Shown here in pieces: positions 11,463 through 22,200 of a DNA stretch of 64,000 nt. The notes below the pieces were generated by a model, which did not search any database, had not been told where the DNA came from, and saw only the letters and a list, made by a program, of their open reading frames with translations. The DNA comes from Tieghemiomyces parasiticus. Lineage: Eukaryota; Kickxellomycota; Dimargaritomycetes; Dimargaritales; Dimargaritaceae. The translations under genes were made by a program, and so were the position numbers. The first letter of the stretch is position 1; each line of letters opens with the position of its first letter. The stretch covers positions 22,937-86,936 of the forward strand of contig JANBPT010000062.1 in NCBI GenBank assembly GCA_027575765.1. The letters run 5' to 3'.

Positions 11463-12214
11463 TTAAATGATTACACACTATGCTATAGCAGGCATTCTCC
11501 CCCCTGTTAATTGGCACTTGTAATATCTAGTGAGGCTATATTGCGAACTATAGTTTAAAATAAAGAGGGTTGATGTGAGCAATGGTAGTGAATATAGAGA
11601 TGGCACTCGGCACCGTAGTTCCCACGGGACATCTAGGAGTTCGTCGTAACCACGGGCTGAATGGTGAAGCTGGGTGAGATCCATTCGAGGGGCGTTTCGT
11701 CCAGCGACATGCGGTAGAAGGACAGTTTGAAGGCGTAGTCGCCCGCAGCTGCAGGTACCGGTCGAGGGCTCGCGGTGCCGAGGACCCTGCCGTCCCACAC
11801 GTAGGTATAGTAAGGGTAGTATCCCTCGGGGTCATTCTTTGGTAGAAACCTCGTATCGTGTTCCGGCAGAAAGAAGTCCTGGCCAGTCGTCGATGAGGAG
11901 GGGCCCGGTAGACTTACGGATTCACTGGTAGGCGTGGTGGCATTATTCGCCCCCGAAGGAGAGGGCCCACCGCCCGTCATCTGGGTGACCTGGAGCGTGA
12001 TACGATACACGGGGGCCTGCAGGGACAGGGCGAAGGCGGGCGTGTCATTGCCCAGCATCGTAAAGGACTTGCCGACGTCAATGCATAGGCCCGTGGCGGC
12101 ATCCACCAGGCACGGCAGGCCCTGCTCCGGCGGGGGTAGGATGGATATCTTGGAGCTAGGGAAGTTGAGGCCGCCGGCACTGATGGTATAGTTGAGGCCC
12201 GAACCCGAAGTGGG
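11463..12214 (-). repeat. Inverted duplicate arm B
   Basis: Reverse-complement partner of 1-752, 98% identical and ungapped. It covers the last 194 codons (stop included) of the complete subtilase gene and about 170 bp of its 3' flank. Confidence 0.95.
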
Positions 12215-14353
12215 GTAGAATCGGACGTATCCGTTGTAGACCATCAGGTCGTTGGAGGCCAGCGCCTGGGGATCGAAGGCCAGCTTGAAGGTCGTAGAGG
12301 CGTCGGCGCTGCTGCCACTGCACGTGGCGGGGGTGACAGAACCCATAGGGAGGTAGGTGTCGGTCATGTCGGGCGGATTGACGGCGGTGCCGTTGGCGTC
12401 AAAGGCGAGGGCCGACAGCGCCGGAATGTACTCGACCCGGTAGTCGCCCGACGAGGGGCCGTTGTGGGCCATGGTCCACTCTAAACAGCCGGGGCTCTTG
12501 AAGGCCGGCAGTGCGTCGTCGAGGTGCTTGAAGCTAAAGCTGTGCACGCTGGGCTGCATGGTCGCCAGCAGCGCAGCCGTGGCGTTCAGGAGTCCCGTGC
12601 CTTGCAGGACCGGCGGGACGGGTAGGCCGGTGACCGGGTCAAGGTACGGGGTCGCGGTGTGGACCAAGGCAGAGTAGACTTGACCCGAGGCGACACTCAT
12701 GCCACTCTCGATGAGGAGGGCAGCCACGCCGGCGGCGTAGGGAGAGGCCATGGACGTGCCCGACATTGACGTGTATCCACCCATTTCCAGCGGATAGGTC
12801 GAGTAGATCTCGCCGCCGGGGGCGGTGACATCGGGCTTCATAAGAGCGTGCGCAGTCGGTCCCCAGGAGGAGTAATAGTCAACGCCCGAGGTAAACGGAT
12901 ACTGGAAGGCGCCCCTCTCGGCGCCGAGGCTGAACATGACGCTGCCTGCGGCCGTGGAATTCAGGATCCCCAGGAGGCGCTCGCCGTCACCCGGGGTGAT
13001 AACCATGGACGGTAGATTCACTTCCTCGAAGTACGATATACCACTATATAGATTATCCTCTGTATCGTATACAATCAAGAACGACGCCCCCGCCTCCAGC
13101 GCTAGTTTGGCGGCATCCGAAAAGTAGCAGTCATCGGTTTGCATCAATACGGCCTTGCCCTTGACGTCGTTGACGATGGGGCTACACATCCAGTCAGAAC
13201 CGTCGGCGTTAAGTCCACGTACCAGCGGGAGGCCAGTCACATTCATCCCAATGAACGAATCCTCGACTTCGGACCGTATCATCGTGAGCGTGGTATTGGT
13301 GCCGTCGGTTGCCGGGTACGTTACGTTGAAATCTAGGCTGTACAGCTCTGGAAGGATCGCGCTAGCTACCGCAATGAACCCGGATGTCCCGGCCGGTGCT
13401 CCGGCCATTCCCAGACCGCCAGAGCCAGCGTTTCCCGCCGAAGCGATCACCGTCACGCCCTTCTGGACGAGGCGGTTGCCAATTGCCGTATACACGCTGT
13501 CGTCCCAGGTACCATCTGAGCCCAATGACATGTTGATTACGTTCATCCCGTCGGTGTAAGCACGCTCCAGAGCTTGGATAATGACTGCCTCGGTCGCATA
13601 TCCTTCACAGCCGAAAATCCGGTAGGCACCGATCGTGGCTTTAGGGGCCACGCCTTGGAACACCCCGTCGTCACCAGCCAGGATCCCGGCCACGTGGGTG
13701 CCGTGGCCATCGCAAGTGTCGAGGGGATCGTCGTCCGGTTCCGGTAGGTTAGTGCCGTTGTAAGCATCCCCTGCGAAATCGTAGCCGTACGCGACCCGGC
13801 AGCCGGCGGTCTTGTAGCAGCTGCCGAAGGCCGGATGACGGTAGTCGAGACCCGTGTCGATGATGCCGACCTTGACTCCTGCCCCGGTATACTTCCCCGC
13901 AGCATGCACCTGGTCGACCCCCGTGTACTTGTGCTGCAGCATGGGTAGTGCCTGCCCGTCCCTGGCAATGGACGTATTGCTGGGCACGGCACGACTGCGG
14001 GCCCGCACAGCGCTGATTGTGCCGGCTCCACCCTGCAGCCGGATGGCACCATAGTACTGCGGATCGAGAAGGATCTCAGCGCCATTGAGCAGGGTGGTAA
14101 AGTTATACCGGATCGTGAACGGGATCTGAGCGGTAGCCATCTCGGAGAAGAAGGCCTGCGCACCTTGGGCCCCCTCAGGGGTCCCTGGTTCCCCGGTGTA
14201 CACCACCAGATAGGAAGGCTCAGGTATGAATAAGCTAGACTCGACCAGGTCGAAGGGGAATACCTCGGCGTCCTCCTGGCCTAAAGCAGAAAAGACGCAG
14301 AGCGCAAGAAGCAGAACGGGCCCGGCCGGCAGGCGACGTAGCAGCGCGAACAT
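11633..14353 (-). CDS. Secreted subtilisin-like serine protease, PA-domain type (copy B)
   Basis: A 906-residue S8 peptidase. I chose the ATG at 14353-14351 because it opens a clear signal peptide (residues 1 to about 25: Arg-Arg, then a Leu/Val core, cut after the FSALG region). An I9-type propeptide follows at about 45-115. The catalytic domain shows Asp166 (IIDTG), His217 (GHGTH), oxyanion Asn308 (SAGN) and Ser534 (GTSMASP). A PA insert lies between His and Ser at about 370-460, and a beta-rich Fn3/C5a-like region fills the C-terminus. The length fits large vacuolar or extracellular subtilases of fungi. It is presumably secreted and degrades protein; a role in attack on a host or prey is conceivable but not shown. 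A second copy of its 3' end lies inverted at 1-582. Confidence 0.95.
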   Translation of the reverse strand: MFALLRRLPAGPVLLLALCVFSALGQEDAEVFPFDLVESSLFIPEPSYLVVYTGEPGTPEGAQGAQAFFSEMATAQIPFTIRYNFTTLLNGAEILLDPQYYGAIRLQGGAGTISAVRARSRAVPSNTSIARDGQALPMLQHKYTGVDQVHAAGKYTGAGVKVGIIDTGLDYRHPAFGSCYKTAGCRVAYGYDFAGDAYNGTNLPEPDDDPLDTCDGHGTHVAGILAGDDGVFQGVAPKATIGAYRIFGCEGYATEAVIIQALERAYTDGMNVINMSLGSDGTWDDSVYTAIGNRLVQKGVTVIASAGNAGSGGLGMAGAPAGTSGFIAVASAILPELYSLDFNVTYPATDGTNTTLTMIRSEVEDSFIGMNVTGLPLVRGLNADGSDWMCSPIVNDVKGKAVLMQTDDCYFSDAAKLALEAGASFLIVYDTEDNLYSGISYFEEVNLPSMVITPGDGERLLGILNSTAAGSVMFSLGAERGAFQYPFTSGVDYYSSWGPTAHALMKPDVTAPGGEIYSTYPLEMGGYTSMSGTSMASPYAAGVAALLIESGMSVASGQVYSALVHTATPYLDPVTGLPVPPVLQGTGLLNATAALLATMQPSVHSFSFKHLDDALPAFKSPGCLEWTMAHNGPSSGDYRVEYIPALSALAFDANGTAVNPPDMTDTYLPMGSVTPATCSGSSADASTTFKLAFDPQALASNDLMVYNGYVRFYPTSGSGLNYTISAGGLNFPSSKISILPPPEQGLPCLVDAATGLCIDVGKSFTMLGNDTPAFALSLQAPVYRITLQVTQMTGGGPSPSGANNATTPTSESVSLPGPSSSTTGQDFFLPEHDTRFLPKNDPEGYYPYYTYVWDGRVLGTASPRPVPAAAGDYAFKLSFYRMSLDETPLEWISPSFTIQPVVTTNS

Positions 14354-14585
14354 GGTGGCCGTAGAGGTGGTGGGGAGTGAGAGGAGCGAGGCGTGGTGGG
14401 GTTCTGGCTGACCGTGGGGCAGAGCGAGTGCCTTCCAACACAGATGTCGCGGCGAGAATTGTGGAGTGCAACTTCGGGAGGTGGACACGGGTGTAGAAAG
14501 CCCGCTCACACTAGGCCAGGGGTGAGAGAAAGGGTGCAGGATGGGAGTTGGGTAGGGATCATGGTACGAGGTAAGGCTACGGCCG

Positions 14586-14602
14586 TATATATATATAAAT
14601 AT
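14586..14602 (-). promoter_or_regulatory. TATA-like element upstream of the subtilase
   Basis: An alternating T/A run about 235 bp upstream of the subtilase ATG and the only strong TATA-like stretch there. Position and composition suggest a core promoter; the transcription start is not known. Confidence 0.4.
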
Positions 14603-17293
14603 CTATACGCCGTGCTTACAACGTACTCTGCTTACCATTCCACGGATCAGCGGCTTGTCAATACTGAATGTCAGCGGTGGTGCAGCCACGCGAGGCCAGA
14701 TCGGGTTGCTAAGGGAGGAGCAGGCGCCCTAGCATACGGATATAGAATGGACTCGGCTGTGGCATTGACTGCCAGGGCGACATTAGACAATGCAAATTAA
14801 GTGGATCATACGGTGTCCTGTATACCCTCGATAGTGTCTAGGCATTGGACCGTCAACCTGTTAACATTAGTACCGGAACGGTGGACGACACACCTGACAT
14901 CTGTGTACCCCGTTGTTCTCTTTGGGTTCCCTTTTTTTTTTCTTGTCAAGCAACCTGTTTGAGTTTACCGCCATTTCACTTGGTGGCATTGCATGGTGGC
15001 ATATCCTAGACCCACCCGATATGGCTGATCTAAAGTGACCATCTTGCTAGCATCCAGTGGGATCCGACAATCCTGGCGATACAGTCCACTGGCAGCTTAG
15101 CTGGAGCGGACACGGACAGGCCGTAGACCCGAAACTACAGTGGAGTTAAACCAACCAGGCTTTCGGCTTGCAGGGTGCACCACAGACCGACGAGGATCGG
15201 CATCGATCCTAAGCGCTAGATTATCCCGACCGAATGCCATCGATCAGTGGAGGCAGATGAGCACCTGTCAATCTGGCTGCTAGATTACTTGTTCCATTTG
15301 AGATCAGGTTGGTGACATTAGGGTGAGCAGGGGGGGGGGATGTAGAGCAGAGGGGGGGCATGCTTAGCTGTCGAGTGACGCAGACGCCCAACCAGGCGGA
15401 AATTCGCCATTCATTAGGGGCGATTGTCCCGGTCTAATTCATGCCGTTACCGTTCTATGCAACGCCCCCATAAGCAATGCGGGCACCATCGAGCCCTAAT
15501 CCTCCTTTCAAATCGCGCCCACCGTCATACGAGGGGTGAGAGCCGCCATCGTCCAAGGATCAGTTGACGGCACGATTATTGGGGTGTATTAGCTAGTACA
15601 TTTGGATGTAACACCCGCTTCCCACCCAATGTCCGGTCCTTAAACTTTGCCCTTGCTGAACTGCGGTAGCACATGCACTGTTATTGACAACGTAGGGGGT
15701 ACTAAGCAGACCCACACTATAGTCACGCAGGCGCGAGTAATCTGGCCCATGAGACCAGACCGCTGTTGCCGGCAAGCAGATTGGCCGCTGGGGGTGATTT
15801 TCAGGAATCTATGGCAATTAGAAGCTCTCTTCAATGATTGCTTATTGTCTCTTGAAGCCGGGATACGGCGCCTGTATCTAAACCGAGCAGGGCTAGTTGG
15901 TTTTATCTGCTGTTACTAGCGGTTGCTGCCCTTAGAAGCTGAAATCGTCACTTGTAGTGAATTGGCAGGTGACCATCCGCTCCTAACGAGTCCGACGACC
16001 ACCGGTCGTTATTTTCGCCGAGGTATTTCGCAGGCCAGGAGCGGTCTGTCATTTTTATACCGGGGACAGATGTGATAAAGCCAATGGCCGGCGGGGTTTA
16101 TTGCCCTAATGGAGCTAAACTGACAAGGCGGGCTTTCAGTCGTGCTGGGGATGATGATTCTTCTGTCGGGGAGCCACCCGTGGCTGATATATCCCAGGGT
16201 TGAACCAGGGAGTGGCCCTGGTAACCGCCAGGATGTCTGGAGGGAACGGGTCTTGCGAGTCGTTGGTAGCGGTGAGACCGTGGTGTAGCCAGACGGGTAG
16301 CGGTAGTGCATCAGGGAGAGGGCAGAGGAGAGGGTGCCTCGGGCCTAAGTGGTAGTATAACGGCGGACCCTCCCCCCCTTCGAAAGGTAGTGGGCGGGGC
16401 TGGCGGATAGCGGCGAGGCTGGAAACCTCCCTTGCAAGGTGCCGGTGGGCTTCCAACCCACTTGGCCCAGTTCCCGGCGTAGGCAGCCGCAGGACATACA
16501 CGGAACCTCGGTACACCGACGCCTGGCACGTCAAGCCCACGATTCATCACCGGTGGGCTATCGAGACCATGTCCCCCGCTACACGTAACGGAGTCCCAGC
16601 ACCGAGCCCAGGGCGTTTAAAAGATGGACAGCCCGCCGTGCCATATAGTCTGCATGAGGGCACCCCCTCCCGTCCCTCGACATTTGGTTTGCTGGCTGTC
16701 TACCTGCCCCCTACCCTACTGGGTTGTTCAACTCGTGCTGTAGTCCTCATGAGCTCCTCCGCGGGCCACACCTCCCCCCGTTATAATGGTGCCGGGTACG
16801 GACGAGGTAGTGCAAGGTAGAGGGCGGGAAACCCGTGCATGGACGTCGTGTCAGAAAGGAAGGTGGGTGGAGTGGTAGTTTGGGGACCTTGGAGGTGGGT
16901 ACGTCTTTCGGGTACGCCTAATAGCAGGTACCACTGGTCAGTGGCGTCAGCGGCTGAAGTCCAGTCGTTACCATGCGACTGGTGCCAGTAACTATTGGAC
17001 CTCAATCGATGATGATCAATCCGTGCCTACCCACATAGGCTTCCTATCCACAGCAGCTGCGTTGGGTACCACACTAGGCAGAGGACGGAGACTAGCACCT
17101 AAACGTTACGCAATTATTGGGAGGGCCCTTGACGTGTCCGAGGGGCTTAACGCACCGGATTGAATAGGCGGTGTCCGGTGAATGGCATTGCTGGTAAACC
17201 CCCGTAGTTTCCGGCGACTACTGGCATCACCCAATTCACCGTCGGCCTATTTTCTGCTTAATACTACGCGTTACTATGGCACATAGCCGGGCA

Positions 17294-17370
17294 CCTGGTG
17301 CCCCGCTAGGTATCCACATTTACAAGCCTTTCGTTTAATTGCAGTCCATACCCACATGGACAACCGGAGG
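17294..17370 (-). repeat. 77 bp perfect repeat, copy 1 (inverted to window end)
   Basis: Exact reverse complement of 63924-64000. The match stops sharply at 17370. The other boundary cannot be seen because copy 2 runs into the window edge. On the minus strand it reads as about 20 codons with two close Cys residues, then a TAG at 17308-17306. Confidence 0.95.
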
Positions 17371-18513
17371 CCTTTCTGCAATCCCCTGCCCTCGTGTTAA
17401 CCACCTGGCTCGGCTTGGCGGATGGACCTGAGCATTGGTCAGTGCGTACATTGGTGCCGGGGCACCTCTTCGCCACGTTTAGAGTTGGTTGACGGTGATC
17501 AACGCCAACGGGGTCCATCCTGGGTGGGTATGTGGTGGAAACTGGCCAATCCCATGATACGACAGGTATACGATGATTTGGGCCTAAGGTTCGGGAGGGA
17601 AAAAGCCAATAATGTAGAGAGAGAGAGAGGAACGGAGTGAACGTAAGGCAGTGAGTGAAGAGGCAAGGGAATTGGACAGCTGGCTAGGGTTAAGACATAG
17701 AGACGGAAGAGGGGCGAGGAATACAACTGCCATCTAACAACGTGTTTAGCCTCACCCGGTAAATGTGGGCTGGGTGGAGACATGAAGAAGAGACGTCGAT
17801 TAAGCCGTTCTGCGAGGAACGCAGCAATCCTGGTAATGATAATGCCAGACAACTCGTCGTTCCGTAGTTTTAATGTAGTCAACAGTTCCAACCTACTGTA
17901 CGGCTGACTATTCGTTTTCTTTGACAACAGTTTTGAGAATATCGTTTGTATTGGCATGCAAGTTGACTTCTGAAGGGGGGAGGAGGAGTGTAGTGGAAAA
18001 GGAAATACATAAAAATCGGGGACCCCTGGTGCCCGAAGGCGCACAGTGGGCATAATGGGTTGATGTGGTCGAGCGCATAGCCAACGATAAAGCGATATGA
18101 GGAATCGGAAGGTACGTTGGCCGGTGAAACTAGGAAATAGGAAGTTGAAACGTGGTGGGGGAAACCGAAGGAAATATTCGGCTCCGCGCCATGCAAGCGT
18201 AAGGGACAGCGGGTAGAAGCGCATTATGTTGAATACGTGCGATACACGCCGCGGGATCCAGTGCTATTAGTGTGTATAGTACAGGGCAAGGAAGGCTAGA
18301 GAGTAGAGACACATGAAGGAATATGTAAGCTGGACGAAATACGGAGCCCGTTAGGAGATGGATCCTGGAGAGTCGTGCTTTTTTTGGGGAAAGAGTACCT
18401 AAATCGCGGTCAAGTGAAAGAAATCCACTGACTGCGCAGGTCGGTCGGCAAAGAGTAGATGACGGGCACCAGGTTGAGCACACAAGGTCCAGAGGATGAG
18501 TAATTAGGGATAA

Positions 18514-19233
18514 TCAGAGCACAAATCGGTAATCCTGGCAAATCCGACACTCCATAACGAGAGACTGGCGGCCCTGGTCGCCAAAGGGGGCGACGAGGAC
18601 CTGAGGTTCGCCGGGACAGACGCGCATGTGCTTTTCTTGGAAAGACTCTAGTCGGCGGTTCAGGGCGCCGAGGGGGTCCGACTCGTGGCCCACATCGACG
18701 GCCAGACCGCATGAACAGGTGACAGTGCACCGACTGAAAGTTAGCGGATGAGTCTTGCAAACCGGACAGAGGGTGCATGACCCCGTCTGGCGCTGAGAAT
18801 TGGTCCACGGAGTGGGGGCGTACATGGGTTGAGCCGGGGCCAGTGGTAAGGAGAGATAAGGGAGCGGCGGGACGTATGGACCGACGCTGGGTAGGCTGGG
18901 TGGAGTCTTGGGCTCGGTGCAGTGCCGGGGCGGTCGGTAAGCATTGGCGGAGGACGGAATGACTGGTGGTAGCTCATGGAGGTAACCGTGGGCGGGGGTG
19001 TAGTCCATGTCATTGGGGCCGAGTGTCAGCGAGGGTAAGGCGAGGAGTCCGGGGTTGTATGGTGGTATCTCGGGTGACGGGGCGAGGAGGGCAGGGGTGG
19101 GGGAAACATGGGTGGATGGCTCGGGCGGCATATATAGCGGCCGGACGGGCTGCCGCGTACGTTTGGCGAACGGCTCGACCTCCACAACGGGACCACGGTC
19201 GGAATTCACATCATTGAGCCGATGCTTAGCCAT
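18514..19233 (-). CDS. Protein with RPA-interacting-protein C-terminal zinc finger
   Basis: A 239-residue single-exon protein from ATG 19233-19231. Residues 1-150 are proline-rich and disordered, with a basic KR motif near 24-27 that could serve nuclear import. Residues 153-239 match the RPAIN C-terminal zinc-finger layout: C156xxC159, C173xC175 followed by Gly, H202xxxC206, and C229xxC232, ending in a hydrophobic strand and Leu at the C-terminus. In animals RPAIN binds replication protein A and carries it into the nucleus; RPA binding is an inference here. The N-terminal helical region of animal RPAIN is not recognisable, so another zinc-finger function is possible. The upstream DNA is pyrimidine-rich on the coding strand. 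Confidence 0.72.
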   Translation of the reverse strand: MAKHRLNDVNSDRGPVVEVEPFAKRTRQPVRPLYMPPEPSTHVSPTPALLAPSPEIPPYNPGLLALPSLTLGPNDMDYTPAHGYLHELPPVIPSSANAYRPPRHCTEPKTPPSLPSVGPYVPPLPYLSLPLAPAQPMYAPTPWTNSQRQTGSCTLCPVCKTHPLTFSRCTVTCSCGLAVDVGHESDPLGALNRRLESFQEKHMRVCPGEPQVLVAPFGDQGRQSLVMECRICQDYRFVL

Positions 19234-22200
19234 GGCGGTGTGAACAAGGCTAATGGAGAAAGCAGTTAAAAGGTAGGCGACAAAATAATATGAAAGGCAC
19301 GAGGCTGACGAAGCGGGCGCCGATGAGGGGTTCGTGGTAAGAGGCGAAGGACTGACTAGTGAATAAAACGTAGGCCCAAATGGGCAGGGACGGGGTTAGA
19401 GAGCAGGTCGATTCGTCAGACGAGGGCTGCAGACTTATGTCGAGGTTGTCGCTGGGTAGGAGGTTGGTAGCGGGACGGGAAGGGCAAGCGGTGGCGTTAC
19501 ACTAGGCGACGGGTACAAGGGCGGCAAGGTGGAATAGTCGGGTAACTCGCACTTGCCGGCGTATCCGATAGCTGGTCGCGACGGCGCGGTAAAAAAGGCA
19601 AACCGGTTAAAACTTGTAGTGGTGTAGCTACGTGATTGCGGGCAGAAACAGCAGGGCAAATCAGTACTGCGAAAGAGCCTTGGGGGGTGGGTGGCAAACA
19701 GTTAAACTGAAGGCTATAGTGAGGTGCTGGGTAAAGTTGGAGCCGGTTCTTCAGTCCGAGTCGAAGGAGGAGAGCGAATGTGCTTGGCCAAGGGACGATT
19801 GGGGGGTTGCTAGAACAAGGGGGCGATGGATAGGAAAGAGAATAAGAAAGAGATAAAGAACCGGGCTTGAACGGCGGGCGAGGTCGACTGCAAGCGAGCG
19901 GTAGGTTTGGCGGGTGGGCCTGGGACACAACGGCAGCCCAGCGCCAGCAATAAGGTTGCGAAAGGTCAGTCAAAGGCTGACGATATGAAAAGGGTCGAGC
20001 GGTAGTAATTAAAGGCGAGCCAAGTGGCGGAGTTGGGGTTTATCGAAGAAATAATGGGAATCGGTACGTTGGGGTGGGGCGGCTATAAAGGGGAAAGGTA
20101 CTATGTAACGGGAGGGTAGCGGAAACGGCAGCCTGGCGGTAGGACTGAGAAAGTGGAAAAAAAGGATGGCGGCGAAAATGGGCGGGCGAGCGGGCTAGGT
20201 TTAACACATAGACGTACACACACACACATACATAACATACAGGCGGGAGAGACGACAAGAGTAGGGTGGAAAATGAGCAAGGGCGCAAGGACGCTATGCT
20301 CCAAACAATAAAAGTTAAAACAAAACCACCGCCAAGACAGAAGTGGATAGAGCCAACGACCAGGGACGGGCGTTTCTATATGGTATAGTGACGCTGCAAC
20401 GGTGGGGGTGGGATGGCGGGGCGAGGGGACTGCCGAAAGAAAAGGCCGAGGACGGGTGGCTGGAAGGCAACGGTTTATATATATTGGGCAAGCGCTTGGA
20501 CCACGGGGCTGTCTCCTGCTCTTGCTGCCATCCATGGGGAGGAGGCGGGTGGGCGGGTGGATGGCAGGGGACGCAATGGAGGGGTACAGCGGTCCGTGAT
20601 GAAACAAGTTGCGGTGAAGCTGTGACAAGCGGACTGGGCCGATCAGTCAAAGCGAATCGACACGGGGAAGTACGAGGATAGGGGTGGCCCAAAAACACGG
20701 CGGAGCGGCGGCGGCCCTGTATGGAGGGGGAAGAGGCCGGAGAGTGTCTGGCATTGCTATCCTGTATATGCGGGCCAAGGCTGGGGGGTGGGCGATATCG
20801 TGACACTCATACTAAACTGGTTCCTAGCCCTTTCGTCATACGTATTCCTGTCGTTTTTCCAGCCTTCATGCCTGATGCTATGGTACGCATTCATCTGTAC
20901 CTAGTCTTCGCTTTTTTTTTCTTTACTTTTTTTTTTCTTTAGCGGAACTTGCCATTGGCACTTCGTCTGATCTCACTGAACACATGTCGCATATAGCGAT
21001 AGGGAGAAAGGGAGGGAGTGTGTGAAGCAGATATCAAACGTTGTAGTGGGTGTAACTGTATGTGTATGTATTGGGGGATTGGCGGATGTTGTTCTCCGTT
21101 TGATTAGGATGTTTCGTGACGGGCTGTCGAAAAGTTGATAAGAATTTCACGACCACACGGCGCCGTTGCTAGCCGTTGTTTTGGTGTGTGCGGTCGTCGG
21201 GTGCATGCCACCTCCAATACCTGGTCAGCGTGCCCAGTTGACCATCCAGCATTCAGGCCCCTTGTTTTATGGCATGCGGGGGGGGGTATGCGCATTGTCT
21301 CCCTCTCTTCTTCCCCTTCCCGTCTGCCTGAGCTGAATAGTCGGGTGGCGTCACCCGATCCATAAGCCAACCCCTCCCCAGTACCTACTACAGCCATGTC
21401 GCCCTGGACTCAATCCGCTAGAGCTTTAAAACTTTGGTCACCAGTCGAAGTATCTAACGAGGAAAGCTGTGCGCTCTGGTGACGTACAGCCTCACCGACC
21501 TCATCACCGCCTTATACCCCAACCTAAGCCGAGTGGCGTTGCCAGAACGGCAAATAAAATATAATACAACCGCGTTGACAGACTTGCACGGCTATAGAGA
21601 GCGGTTCAACTTGGCGACAACCGGCGTAATACCAACCACCGCCCCTTGTGCCATACCCGGTCGTACCGCGGCCTCAGCCGGCCATCGGGCGGATGGTTGA
21701 CAGGTCCTGGTTACATGCGCCTTGTGAAGGGTCATTCCCTCCGCGTGGACTGCCGATTAATTCGACAGGACATGGCCTGCTGGGTGACGGTGCGATTGCA
21801 GAGCCGCATACCAGCGAAGGTAGGGGGGGCCTAACGACGAGGTACCGGCACGCATACGAGCCGAGCACCCTGCCCAGCCGGTATGGCCAGGCGGGCCGAT
21901 GAAGGCGGGGACAGTGGTATCAATAACCACCGTATTAAAGCCTTGCAACTACATTGGGTGTGCAGTGTTTACAAAGAGGAATGCCAGGTAGGCCATTAGC
22001 CACCCCACTCCCTTACCTTGTCTCTTACCGTCACAGTCCTTGGTAATTTTGTAACTCCGCCTTCTCTTCGAGCCCTCCGATGTATATCATTTTCTCGCAT
22101 CGCCGGCGCCTCTCAACAATTTCCGCATTGGGCAAGGTACCTGTCCGATATTTTTCCCGTCGCCTGCCCGACCGAACGGCCTACCACGGGTCCCCCTACC

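Larger units (their letters stand above)
14354..18513. other. Spacer between subtilase and RPA-interacting-type gene
   Basis: No firmly supported gene. Poly-G runs occur near 15333. The 77 bp repeat at 17294-17370 lies here. A speculative two-exon minus-strand frame (ATG 17957, exon end 17756, second exon 17583-17306) has phase-compatible GT and AG sites and ends inside the 77 bp repeat, but its product matches nothing I know. The DNA at 17560-18240 is purine-rich on the plus strand. Confidence 0.5.

Noticed and set aside
17499..18224. Unspliced minus-strand frame of 241 codons
   Set aside because: The first 90 codons are leader-like and the last 70 are intron-like. Only a middle exon, joined to a second one, seems plausible.
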